DNA from: an uncultured Myxococcales bacterium
GTDB lineage: Bacteria; Myxococcota; UBA727; VGSZ01
Direction: 5' to 3'
NCBI GenBank assembly: GCA_903952805.1
Contig: CAJBHN010000074.1
Coordinates: 1 to 5,122, forward strand
Length of the DNA: 5,122 nt
The notes beneath the pieces are model-generated. The model was not told the DNA's origin, searched no databases, and worked only from the letters and a program-made list of their open reading frames with translations. The position numbers were made by a program, and so were the translations under genes. Shown here piece by piece: positions 1-5,122 of the stretch (its first letter is position 1; every line of letters begins with the position of its first letter).

Positions 1-513
1 CGACGACGACGTCGACGACGGCGAGGTCGTCGAGGCCGTCGTCGTCGTCGGCTCCGGTGAGACAGGCGGTGGCTCAGGCTCGCGCGGGCGCAGGGCATCC
101 AGCGATGGGCAGGCGGCGCTCGCCGTTTTGGCGACTTTTTTCTGCAGGGCGGCGAGACGACGCTGGGTCTCGGTCTTCTTCTTGCCGCCGAGGGCGGGGA
201 TGGCACCTTTGAGCAGCGCCCGCGCCCCCTCGAGGTCACCGGCCAGCTCGGCGGCCTGGGCCGCATTGAGCTGGAGGTCGACGGCGGGGCCGAGGGCGTG
301 GGCCGCCTCAAACAGGCGCATGGCCTCGCACCAGCGCTCAGCATCGACCGCGGCGAAGGCCTCGGACTCGAAGCGGGCGGCCTCGGTCGTTGCTGGTGCT
401 GGTGCTGGTGCTGATCTCGTCGTCGCTGGCTCGGCGCGGGCCCCGCCCGGGCCCGGCACGAGCAGAGCCGCCATGACGACCAGAGCCAGCGCGAGGAAGC
501 ATCTCGTCGTCAT
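1..513 (-). CDS. Exported TPR-like protein, partner of the upstream kinase (C-terminus beyond the window)
   Basis: An open frame of 171 codons starts at the ATG at 513-511 and runs without a stop off the left edge, so the C-terminus is missing. Residues 1-27 look like a Sec signal peptide: MTTR, a hydrophobic core (residues 5-19), then an A-R-A site before E28. There is no lipobox. An Ala-Pro linker (about 35-41) leads to two or more amphipathic helix pairs (about 44-127) with TPR-like spacing, including the stretches RWCEAMRLFEAAHALGP and AAQAAELAGDLEGARALL. A Pro-rich then Thr/Ser-rich linker follows from residue 142, encoded by simple TCG/ACG codon runs. Cys62 and Cys135 could form a disulfide if the protein is periplasmic. 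The start overlaps the kinase stop by 4 bases (ATGA) and has no clear Shine-Dalgarno of its own, which suggests translational coupling. TPR proteins next to kinases are common in myxobacteria and are often scaffolds or substrates; that role here is inference. The missing part could carry a further membrane span or domain. Confidence 0.85.
   Translation of the reverse strand, partial: MTTRCFLALALVVMAALLVPGPGGARAEPATTRSAPAPAPATTEAARFESEAFAAVDAERWCEAMRLFEAAHALGPAVDLQLNAAQAAELAGDLEGARALLKGAIPALGGKKKTETQRRLAALQKKVAKTASAACPSLDALRPREPEPPPVSPEPTTTTASTTSPSSTSSS
391..413. repeat. Hexanucleotide repeat (TGCTGG, about 3.8 copies) encoding an Ala-Pro linker
   Basis: Three exact TGCTGG units and a partial fourth lie inside the TPR-like gene. 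Read on the minus strand they encode the alternating Ala-Pro run between the signal peptide and the helical region. The period of 6 keeps the frame, so copy-number change would only lengthen or shorten the linker. Confidence 0.75.
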
Positions 514-2174
514 GGCGCACTGCCCCGGGTATGGACACGCTTGAAGCTCGAAGTGGGCTCGGGCGCAGGCGGCGGCTTTGGCATCGGTGGCTTCATCGTC
601 ACGACCGGCTTCGACGGCGCCAGCACCGGGGCCGGTGGCTGCGCTGTCGCGGGCGGCGTCTTGACCGGTGGGCGTTCAGGCGGGGGCGTTGTCGCCGGCG
701 AGACATCCACTGGCGGCAGCGGTACTGGGGGCGTCGTCGCCGCCGCGGGCGGCGTCGCGGTTGTCGTGTTCGCGGTTGTCGTGTTCGCGGTTGTCGTGTT
801 CGCGGTTGTCGTCTTCGCGCTTGTCGTATTCGCGGGCTGCGGTGCGGCGACCGGTTGCAGGCCAAGAGCGACCGCCACGACCACGACGACGACGACCGCT
901 GCGGCGGCCATGAGGCCGACCACGGCGTGATGGAAGCGTGGTCGCGAGGTCGACGTCGGCGTGCGCGCATGGGGACTGGCCGTCGCAACCACCTGGCTCG
1001 CCGGCGGCGGTTGCGCCATCGCTGTCGCCGCCACCGTCGGCACCGTCGGCACCGTCGTCGCCGCGAGGGTCGGGGCCTCGCTGGCGCTGTGGCCAAAGAC
1101 ACTCTCGTCGTGGACGCGCGCCGCCGTCGTGGCCGGTGTGGCGGCGCCGGAGAGGGCGGCTGCCCACGCGCTCCCGGCACCGGTAAGACCGGTAGCGGTG
1201 GAGCGTGCGGCATCGACTGACTCGGTACTGCCCTCGTCAGGTGGCGCCGTTATCGTCGGCGCGAGGGCGTTGTTGGCGCTCGCGCTGATCCGAGGGCTTT
1301 GCTCGGCGGCGAGCAGGGCCTGCGCCAGTTCGCGCATGGTCTGGAAGCGCGCGGCCGGGTCCTTCTCGAGGCACCGAAGCACCACCTCGTCGTGGGCGGT
1401 CGTGAAGAGCGCGTTGCTGATGCGCTCCGACATCGCCGGGGGCCGCGACATCAGCTGATGGCGGACGATGTCGGAGAGGCTGTCGGCGTCCCACAGCGTC
1501 ACACCGGTGAACATGCGGTAGAGGATGATCCCGAGACTGTAGATGTCGGTGCGGGCGTCGACGTTGGTGCCTGAAATCTGCTCCGGAGCCATGAAGGGCA
1601 GCGTTCCCAGCAGCGCTCCGGTCTGGGTGAGACCGTGTGTCTGTTGATCGTGGGTGAGTTTGGCAACGCCGAAGTCGAGGATCTTCACGAAGTCCGGGTC
1701 CCCCTCTTCTTCGATGAGCATGACATTGGCGGGCTTGAGGTCCCGGTGGATGATGCCGAGGTCGTGGGCCGCGGCCATTCCCTTGGCGATCTGTACGCCG
1801 ATGTGGACCACTCTCGACGGTGGCATGGGACCGCTCTTGCCGACGACCTTGTTCAGCGGGCGCCCCTTCAAGAACTCCATGACGATATAGGCGATGGTCT
1901 CGCCCTCGTCGTCGACGTCTTGACCGAACTGCATCACCGACGCCACGTGTCGGCTCTGGATGCGCGCCGCTGCCCTGGCCTCACGCAGGAAGCGGGCCTG
2001 CGCTTCCTCCAGATTGACGCCCTCGCCGAGGCGATCGGCGGGATGCATCATCTTGATGGCGACGGGACGATCGAGAACCGTGTCTCGAGCGCGATACACC
2101 ACGCCCATGCCGCCCGCGCCCAGCTTGTCTTCGAGCGCGTAGGGTCCAATGCGGCGCCCGCTCATCTGGGTCAT
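510..2174 (-). CDS. Transmembrane Hanks-type Ser/Thr protein kinase with a Pro/Thr-rich outer tail
   Basis: This 554-residue protein transfers phosphate from ATP to Ser/Thr of target proteins. The kinase domain spans about residues 12-290 and looks fully active: glycine loop LGAGGMGVVY (18-27), ATP lysine K41 in VAIK, helix-C glutamate E65, catalytic HRDLKPANV (D145, N150), DFG (D167), an activation loop with TQTG threonines, APEQ (196-199) and DIYSLG. A low-complexity Ala/Thr/Pro linker follows, then one membrane span (about 417-439, seven consecutive valines), then about 115 Pro/Thr/Ala-rich residues predicted to lie outside the cytoplasm. There are no PASTA or other recognised sensor domains. 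The frame is open back to 2282, but the ATG at 2174 is preferred: it has AAGG 8 bases upstream, it starts just before the kinase domain, and the upstream codons overlap a transposase relic in another frame. The gene is followed by the TPR gene with an ATGA overlap. The family call is firm; the signal and the targets are unknown. Confidence 0.96.
   Translation of the reverse strand: MTQMSGRRIGPYALEDKLGAGGMGVVYRARDTVLDRPVAIKMMHPADRLGEGVNLEEAQARFLREARAAARIQSRHVASVMQFGQDVDDEGETIAYIVMEFLKGRPLNKVVGKSGPMPPSRVVHIGVQIAKGMAAAHDLGIIHRDLKPANVMLIEEEGDPDFVKILDFGVAKLTHDQQTHGLTQTGALLGTLPFMAPEQISGTNVDARTDIYSLGIILYRMFTGVTLWDADSLSDIVRHQLMSRPPAMSERISNALFTTAHDEVVLRCLEKDPAARFQTMRELAQALLAAEQSPRISASANNALAPTITAPPDEGSTESVDAARSTATGLTGAGSAWAAALSGAATPATTAARVHDESVFGHSASEAPTLAATTVPTVPTVAATAMAQPPPASQVVATASPHARTPTSTSRPRFHHAVVGLMAAAAVVVVVVVAVALGLQPVAAPQPANTTSAKTTTANTTTANTTTANTTTATPPAAATTPPVPLPPVDVSPATTPPPERPPVKTPPATAQPPAPVLAPSKPVVTMKPPMPKPPPAPEPTSSFKRVHTRGSAP
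757..831. repeat. 15-bp tandem repeat, five units, in the kinase tail
   Basis: Five contiguous 15-bp units (GCGGTTGTCGTGTTC) occupy 757-771, 772-786, 787-801, 802-816 and 817-831. The first three are identical, the fourth has one change and the fifth has two. On the minus strand each unit encodes five residues of the type ANTTT, placed just outside the membrane span. Because 15 is a multiple of 3, gain or loss of units keeps the kinase frame and changes only tail length. Confidence 0.93.
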
Positions 2175-2182
2175 CACCCCGA

Positions 2183-2186
2183 CCTT
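2183..2186 (-). promoter_or_regulatory. Ribosome binding site that decides the kinase start
   Basis: On the minus strand AAGG lies 8 bases before the ATG at 2174-2172. It is a modest Shine-Dalgarno but well spaced, and it is the main reason for choosing this ATG over the open-frame ATG at 2282 or the internal ATG at 2165. Confidence 0.55.
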
Positions 2187-2271
2187 GGAACGTCGACGCC
2201 AGCGGTGCAAATCGAGACAACCCTGCCTACCTTGTCCGACATCGGGACGCCCACCTGCACATGTGATCAGA

Positions 2272-2358
2272 AATGCCGGCAACGACGTTCATTGGCCCCG
2301 TGCAGCGAGGACAGACGGGGACATCGGATGCGAACACCCGCTTGAGCAACGAGGTTTC
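2272..2358 (-). pseudogene. Relic of an IS91/Y2-type transposase C-terminus
   Basis: About 29 codons on the minus strand read as LLKRVFASDVPVCPRC followed by TGPMNVVAGI. This resembles the conserved C-terminal segment of IS91-family (Y2) transposases as I recall it, where a Leu-Leu-(Lys/Arg)-Arg-Val-Phe-x-x-Asp-Val stretch leads to a CPRCGGRM-type zinc motif and then an Ile/Val-Ala-Ala-Ile segment. Both cysteines of CPRC are kept; the following GGRM-type motif has become TGPM. No catalytic domain is visible: immediately upstream on the minus strand lie a 17-bp tandem repeat and the end of the carotenoid oxygenase gene. The frame stops at 2229-2227. It is therefore a fragment, now part of the leader or promoter region of the kinase gene. 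A solo zinc-ribbon peptide is a less likely alternative. The family assignment rests on motif memory only. Confidence 0.6.
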
Positions 2359-2362
2359 ATCC

Positions 2363-2409
2363 TGCGTTTGCTCGGGGACTGCGTTTGCTCGGGGACTGCG
2401 TTTGCTCGG
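2363..2409. repeat. 17-bp tandem repeat, 2.8 copies, between oxygenase and kinase genes
   Basis: The unit TGCGTTTGCTCGGGGAC occurs at 2363-2379 and 2380-2396 with no differences, followed by a 13-base partial copy at 2397-2409. The array ends two bases short of the carotenoid oxygenase stop codon and begins four bases from the transposase relic. A period of 17 does not preserve a reading frame, which supports this stretch being non-coding. Identity between copies suggests recent slippage or duplication. Confidence 0.92.
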
Positions 2410-2411
2410 CG

Positions 2412-3947
2412 TCAGCGGGCCGCTGGCACGAAGCTGCCGTGGAAGCCAAATGGCACCACGGCCGGCAAGGCGCCGCGGTAGTGCGCACCTTTGGCGAGGG
2501 CGTCGGCGTCGTAGACCACGAACTCGCTGCGGTCGGCCCGGCTGTCGTACTGCACCGTCACGAGCCAACGGCGCGACGGGTCGTCGGCGTCGACGACGAC
2601 GACCGGCTCGTTGCCGAACACGCCATCGCGCAGCGCCGCGCGGTCGACGATCCCCGAGACGCGATCGAGCCGGGCGTAGCCGTCGAAGTAGCCGCTCGTC
2701 GACGACTGCGTCGCGCACCACAGCGACGGACCGCCATCGCCGGCGTCGCGCGGGTCTTCCGCGGGCCACTCGACACGCTCGTCGGCGAGGACGACGCGGC
2801 CCACGATGTCGCCGGTCTTTGGGTCGACGTGCAGGCGCGTCGGCCGCCCGCCCACCTCGGTGCGCTCGCCGCGCGAGAAGCGCGCCATCGACTGCCCCGC
2901 GGGATCGTTGTCATCGGGGATGAAGGCGACAAACGAGATCGTGCCGTCGTCTTCGAGCCGCCCGCCGCCGAAGTGCGCCGACGAAAATGGCGGGGCGTTG
3001 CCGGTGACGACGACGTCGAGGGTGCTCTTGTCGATGACATGGATGCGCGTCTTGCCGCGCGCGTTCCAGCCGAGCCCGTCACTGATGGCACGCAGACCAA
3101 CGAGAGCGGGCAGCGCGTTGGTCACCGTCGGTGACTCGACGAAGACCAGAAACGGGCCAGCGCTGATGAAGTCGTGCGGCGGCGCCTTGAGGCCGGGGAG
3201 ACGGACCTTGCGCTCGATCTCGCCACCCGCGCCCAGCTCGACGACGGAGGCGCCACCGCCGGGTCCGGGCTGGTACGTGAAGCCGAACGTGCGGCCGTCG
3301 GCGTCTGTGTGCGGGTGCGCTGTGAAGCATTCGCTGCTGCCGAGCGCGCCGAGGTCGACTTCGCCGACAGTGTCGAGGGTATGGGCATCCAGTGCCGTCG
3401 GTCGAGCGCCCTCGTACAGCGCCAGCAGCCGATCGCCGAACGCGACGATGTGCGTGTTGGCCGGGTTCTTGGCGCGCAGCAGGCTGCGCCGCGCCGGCGA
3501 ACCCTCGGGGAGGTAGCCGAAGGCGGGGTGCGTGAAACGGCCGGCGGCCTCGTCGTCGACGTAGGCCTTGCTGCGCACGAAGCGGTAGTCCGTCGTCGCC
3601 GCGCCGCGCCCATCGAGGGTCACGCGCAGGATGCCGCCGTCGCCGTCGAACCAATGGGGCACGCGCTCGCCGCCGCGGTCGAAGCGTCCCGGACCGTTGC
3701 GCAGCAGCGTGCCGCGCAGGCCGGGCGGCAGCGCCCCTTCGAGGTCCACGAGCGCGGCACCGCGCACCTCCTGGGCGTTTTCGACGCCGCCGAGCCACCG
3801 CGCGTCGATCGGCACCGCGCTGCGCTGCAGCCCCGTCGACGGCAAGCGCACGCCCAGCGCGTCGAAGGCGTCGTCGAGCGCGCCGGCCACGCCCCGCAGC
3901 GGCATCGTTTCCCGCGTCGCCCCCGGCGTGGCCGGTGCCACCGTCAT
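2412..3947 (-). CDS. Carotenoid oxygenase (RPE65/CCD family, non-heme iron)
   Basis: Enzymes of this family use Fe(II) and O2 to cleave a double bond in carotenoids or related polyenes, giving apocarotenoids or retinal. Numbered from the GTG at 4199, the four iron histidines are seen as H295 (FTAHPH), H342 (PPHDF), H409 (SSAHFGG) and H587 (GFHGSF), with E416 at the second-shell position. The family's N-terminal signature RNGPGRF...HWFDGDGG is at 167-189, and the protein ends just after GFHG as usual. The third-histidine region departs from the common FHxxNAxE form. The frame is open to 4199 (595 residues), but family homology begins near residue 108. The upstream codons are low-complexity and use more A/T-ending codons, so I place the start at ATG 3947 (511 residues). 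ATG 3905, with GGGA nearby, is an equally possible start (497 residues). No signal peptide is evident. The substrate cannot be told from sequence. Confidence 0.94.
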   Translation of the reverse strand: MTVAPATPGATRETMPLRGVAGALDDAFDALGVRLPSTGLQRSAVPIDARWLGGVENAQEVRGAALVDLEGALPPGLRGTLLRNGPGRFDRGGERVPHWFDGDGGILRVTLDGRGAATTDYRFVRSKAYVDDEAAGRFTHPAFGYLPEGSPARRSLLRAKNPANTHIVAFGDRLLALYEGARPTALDAHTLDTVGEVDLGALGSSECFTAHPHTDADGRTFGFTYQPGPGGGASVVELGAGGEIERKVRLPGLKAPPHDFISAGPFLVFVESPTVTNALPALVGLRAISDGLGWNARGKTRIHVIDKSTLDVVVTGNAPPFSSAHFGGGRLEDDGTISFVAFIPDDNDPAGQSMARFSRGERTEVGGRPTRLHVDPKTGDIVGRVVLADERVEWPAEDPRDAGDGGPSLWCATQSSTSGYFDGYARLDRVSGIVDRAALRDGVFGNEPVVVVDADDPSRRWLVTVQYDSRADRSEFVVYDADALAKGAHYRGALPAVVPFGFHGSFVPAAR

Positions 3948-4199
3948 CGTCGCCCCGGCAACAGGGTCGACGGCGGCGGGGCGGGGGGTGCGAGAGGCGC
4001 TGGTGGGTATGGTCAAGGAGGCTCCGGTGAGGAGTGTCGGCGTTTGGGCGACATCGTCCCGTCGCCACCCCTCGGTCGATCGACCGACGGGCACGACCTT
4101 GCCGCCTGAGCGAGTCCGATCCGTGCCGGCGCCGGGGCCCGAGGGGTTCCCCCTGTGGGTCGACGACCGGTGCGGCCGCACCCATTTCTCCAACGCCAC
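3948..4199. other. Ambiguous stretch: oxygenase leader or N-terminal extension
   Basis: This stretch is open in the oxygenase frame from a GTG at 4199 but looks like leader DNA. The encoded residues are Pro/Arg/Ser/Thr/Gly-rich with no domain, signal peptide or membrane span. Codons such as ACT, TCA, ACA, ATA and TCT are commoner than in the body of the gene. The GTG has no convincing Shine-Dalgarno. A 16-bp perfect palindrome lies inside. I see no gene on the plus strand here. Confidence 0.5.
4072..4087. promoter_or_regulatory. 16-bp perfect palindrome, candidate operator upstream of the oxygenase gene
   Basis: TCGGTCGATCGACCGA reads the same on both strands with no mismatch and no spacer. 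It lies 125 bases upstream of the preferred oxygenase start at 3947. Perfect palindromes of this size are typical binding sites of dimeric repressors. In GC-rich DNA, CG/GATC-rich palindromes also arise by chance, and the site would be coding if the GTG start at 4199 were used. Confidence 0.4.
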
Positions 4200-4245
4200 G
4201 CGGGCAATATCCGTAAAAACGGCATCGTGCCTCGGAAAAGAGACA

Positions 4246-4260
4246 CAATCTAACAGATTG
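4246..4260. promoter_or_regulatory. Inverted repeat CAATCT-AAC-AGATTG in the divergent promoter region
   Basis: Perfect 6-bp arms are separated by 3 bases, set in the only AT-rich DNA of the window (about 4205-4330). A smaller inverted repeat, CCGT-AAAA-ACGG, lies at 4211-4222. The 15-bp element is about 110 bases from the carbonic anhydrase start and may act on either divergent gene. I could not identify a convincing -35/-10 pair for the leftward oxygenase transcript. Confidence 0.4.
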
Positions 4261-4298
4261 AAAAACAGGTGCTTTTATGAGTTTTTTCATCAGGAAGG

Positions 4299-4327
4299 TT
4301 GTCTTCTGGTTTCGTGTCCACTATAAC
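4299..4327 (+). promoter_or_regulatory. Sigma-70-like promoter of the carbonic anhydrase gene
   Basis: A -35 box TTGTCT (4299-4304) and a -10 box TATAAC (4322-4327) are separated by exactly 17 bases. The predicted transcript start is near 4334, giving a leader of roughly 38 bases. The boxes match the sigma-70 consensus at 4/6 and 5/6 positions, which stands out in this GC-rich sequence. Confidence 0.65.
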
Positions 4328-4359
4328 GGACACCCAGAGCCGCTGTCGCGGACACCCAG
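4314..4359. promoter_or_regulatory. GGACAC repeat array around the carbonic anhydrase promoter, candidate operator
   Basis: GTGTCC (4314-4319) and GGACAC (4328-4333) form a perfect inverted repeat whose 8-base centre contains the -10 box. The 11-mer CGGACACCCAG at 4327-4337 recurs exactly at 4349-4359, 22 bases downstream, about two helical turns. The second copy runs into the Shine-Dalgarno. Between them CCGC-TGTC-GCGG (4340-4351) could fold as a small leader hairpin. The layout fits a repressor that blocks polymerase, but no regulator is encoded in the window. Confidence 0.5.
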
Positions 4360-4362
4360 GAG
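4358..4362 (+). promoter_or_regulatory. Ribosome binding site of the carbonic anhydrase gene
   Basis: AGGAG lies 9 bases before the ATG at 4372. It is the strongest Shine-Dalgarno in the window, fixes the start, and overlaps the second CGGACACCCAG repeat by two bases. Confidence 0.8.
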
Positions 4363-4371
4363 CAACCAACC

Positions 4372-4965
4372 ATGAGCAAAGTCAAAGACGAAGTCCTCGC
4401 CGCCAACGCCCGTTACGTTGCCGGTTTTGGCGACAAAGGTGCGCTGCCGTTGCCGCCGGGTCGTCGGTTTGCGGTGCTGACGTGCATGGACGCGCGGCTT
4501 GACCCGGCGGGATACGCGGGGCTCGCCGAGGGTGACGCGCACGTGATCAGAAACGCGGGTGGTCGCGCCACCGACGACGCCATTCGCAGTTTGGTGATCA
4601 GCTACAAGCTGTTGGGCACCCAGGAGTTCTTCGTCGTCCACCACACCGACTGCGGCATGGAGCTGTTCACCGACGACATCATCGCGGGCCTGCTCGCCCA
4701 AAGCCTCGAGACCGCCACCATCGACAGCAATGGCTGGCGCGACGTCGGCAAGAAGATCGCCGGCAACACGACGGGCAAGTACGTGAAGTGGCACACCATC
4801 GACAACCTGGCGGGCAGTGTCGTCGAGGATGTACAGCGCATCCGCAGCCACGCGCTCGTGCCGGGCAACATCCCTGTCTATGGCTACATCTACGACGTGA
4901 AGACAGGCCGTTTGAACGAAGTCGAAGCAGCCACCACCGCCGGCCGCCCAAGCACCCCTGGGTGA
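4372..4965 (+). CDS. Beta-class carbonic anhydrase
   Basis: This 197-residue cytoplasmic zinc enzyme is expected to interconvert CO2 and bicarbonate. The zinc ligands are C38 (in TCMDARLD), H91 and C94 (in HHTDCG), and the catalytic Asp-Arg pair is D40/R42. Conserved surroundings include HVIRNAGGRATDDAIRS (57-73) and a C-terminal GYIYDVKTGRLNEV segment that matches the short beta-type proteins related to Mycobacterium Rv1284. That group is usually somewhat shorter; here there is an insert-like stretch around 115-150 and a tail ending in PSTPG. There is no signal peptide. The start is supported by AGGAG at a 9-base distance and an upstream promoter. The gene stands alone, divergent from the carotenoid oxygenase gene. 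The promoter repeat array suggests repressor control. The family call is firm; activity is inferred from the intact active-site residues. Confidence 0.97.
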   Translation: MSKVKDEVLAANARYVAGFGDKGALPLPPGRRFAVLTCMDARLDPAGYAGLAEGDAHVIRNAGGRATDDAIRSLVISYKLLGTQEFFVVHHTDCGMELFTDDIIAGLLAQSLETATIDSNGWRDVGKKIAGNTTGKYVKWHTIDNLAGSVVEDVQRIRSHALVPGNIPVYGYIYDVKTGRLNEVEAATTAGRPSTPG

Positions 4966-5048
4966 GCACACGTCGACGACTCCGGCGCAAGACCAGGGAG
5001 CGTCAACGAGCAGCGGGGCGTTGCGTTGCATGAAGAGGTCGCCCGACG

Positions 5049-5079
5049 CGGCAGGGGGGCGCGAGCCCCCTCGTCCCGC
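5049..5079 (+). terminator. GC-rich hairpin downstream of carbonic anhydrase, possible terminator without a T-tract
   Basis: AGGGGG (5053-5058) pairs with CCCCCT (5066-5071) around a short loop, and GCGG (5049-5052) may pair with CCGC (5076-5079). It begins 84 bases after the stop codon. No run of T follows, so it is not a classic intrinsic terminator; it may only stall polymerase or protect the RNA end. The rest of 4966-5122 shows no supportable gene. Confidence 0.35.
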
Positions 5080-5122
5080 CGAAGGCACAGGCCCACCGCA
5101 GAGGAGCACTGATCGACGACGA

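Noticed and set aside
1..53. CGA/CGT trinucleotide runs that could look like a microsatellite or non-coding repeat
   Set aside because: On the minus strand they are in-frame Thr/Ser codons of the TPR-like protein's linker, so low-complexity coding sequence explains them.
531..1220. Plus-strand open frames opposite the kinase tail, with Arg- or Gly/Val-rich repetitive products
   Set aside because: They mirror the low-complexity Pro/Thr/Ala region and the tandem repeats of the kinase. The products are compositionally extreme and have no domains.
2175..2282. N-terminal extension of the kinase to the ATG at 2282
   Set aside because: The extra 36 residues have no similarity to kinases, overlap the transposase relic in another frame, and the ATG at 2174 has a better-placed ribosome site.
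1635..2345. Plus-strand frame of 236 codons opposite the kinase domain
   Set aside because: The kinase motifs on the other strand are intact and in order; this frame is their antisense with no family features.
4011..4016. Minus-strand TTGACC as a -35 box for the oxygenase gene
   Set aside because: No acceptable -10 box occurs 16-18 bases downstream, and a single hexamer match is weak evidence.
3079..4290. Minus-strand frame of 403 codons starting in the AT-rich region (MKKLIK...)
   Set aside because: It runs out of frame through the carotenoid oxygenase and becomes an Arg-rich nonsense product. Its attractive start reflects local AT content only.
4321..5109. Long minus-strand open frame (262 codons) opposite the carbonic anhydrase gene
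   Set aside because: It is the antisense of a gene with intact family motifs, starts at a GTG without a clear ribosome site, and shows no recognisable domain. High GC content commonly opens such frames.

Overview
The window is GC-rich and densely coding. Its gene content points to a predatory or social bacterium of the Myxococcota type (myxobacteria and relatives): a Hanks-type Ser/Thr kinase with a single membrane span and a long Pro/Thr/Ala-rich tail, followed by an exported TPR-like protein. That assignment is an inference from gene style and composition, not from a marker gene.

Layout, left to right. Positions 1-513 (minus strand) hold the N-terminal 171 codons of an exported TPR-like protein that runs off the left edge. 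Positions 510-2174 (minus) encode a complete transmembrane Ser/Thr protein kinase, whose stop codon overlaps the start of the TPR gene in an ATGA arrangement, so the two form a translationally coupled pair. Positions 2175-2411 are a short gap. It contains a relic of the C-terminus of an IS91/Y2-type transposase and a 17-bp tandem repeat. Positions 2412-3947 (minus; the frame stays open to a GTG at 4199) encode a carotenoid oxygenase with all four iron-binding histidines. Positions about 3948-4371 form the control region between this gene and a divergent gene. It has a 16-bp perfect palindrome, a 15-bp inverted repeat, an AT-rich stretch, and a good sigma-70-like promoter whose -10 box lies inside a GTGTCC/GGACAC inverted repeat. 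Positions 4372-4965 (plus) encode a beta-class carbonic anhydrase. Positions 4966-5122 hold no gene I can support, only a GC-rich hairpin.

How the genes work together. The kinase and TPR protein look like one signalling unit: a cytoplasmic kinase domain, a membrane anchor, a low-complexity outer tail, and an exported partner. The carotenoid oxygenase and carbonic anhydrase diverge from a shared control region, but nothing in the sequence ties their reactions together. I see no clearly new multi-gene defence or metabolic system. The most unusual items are the operator-like repeat array at the carbonic anhydrase promoter, the transposase relic next to the kinase gene, and the in-frame tandem repeat in the kinase tail.
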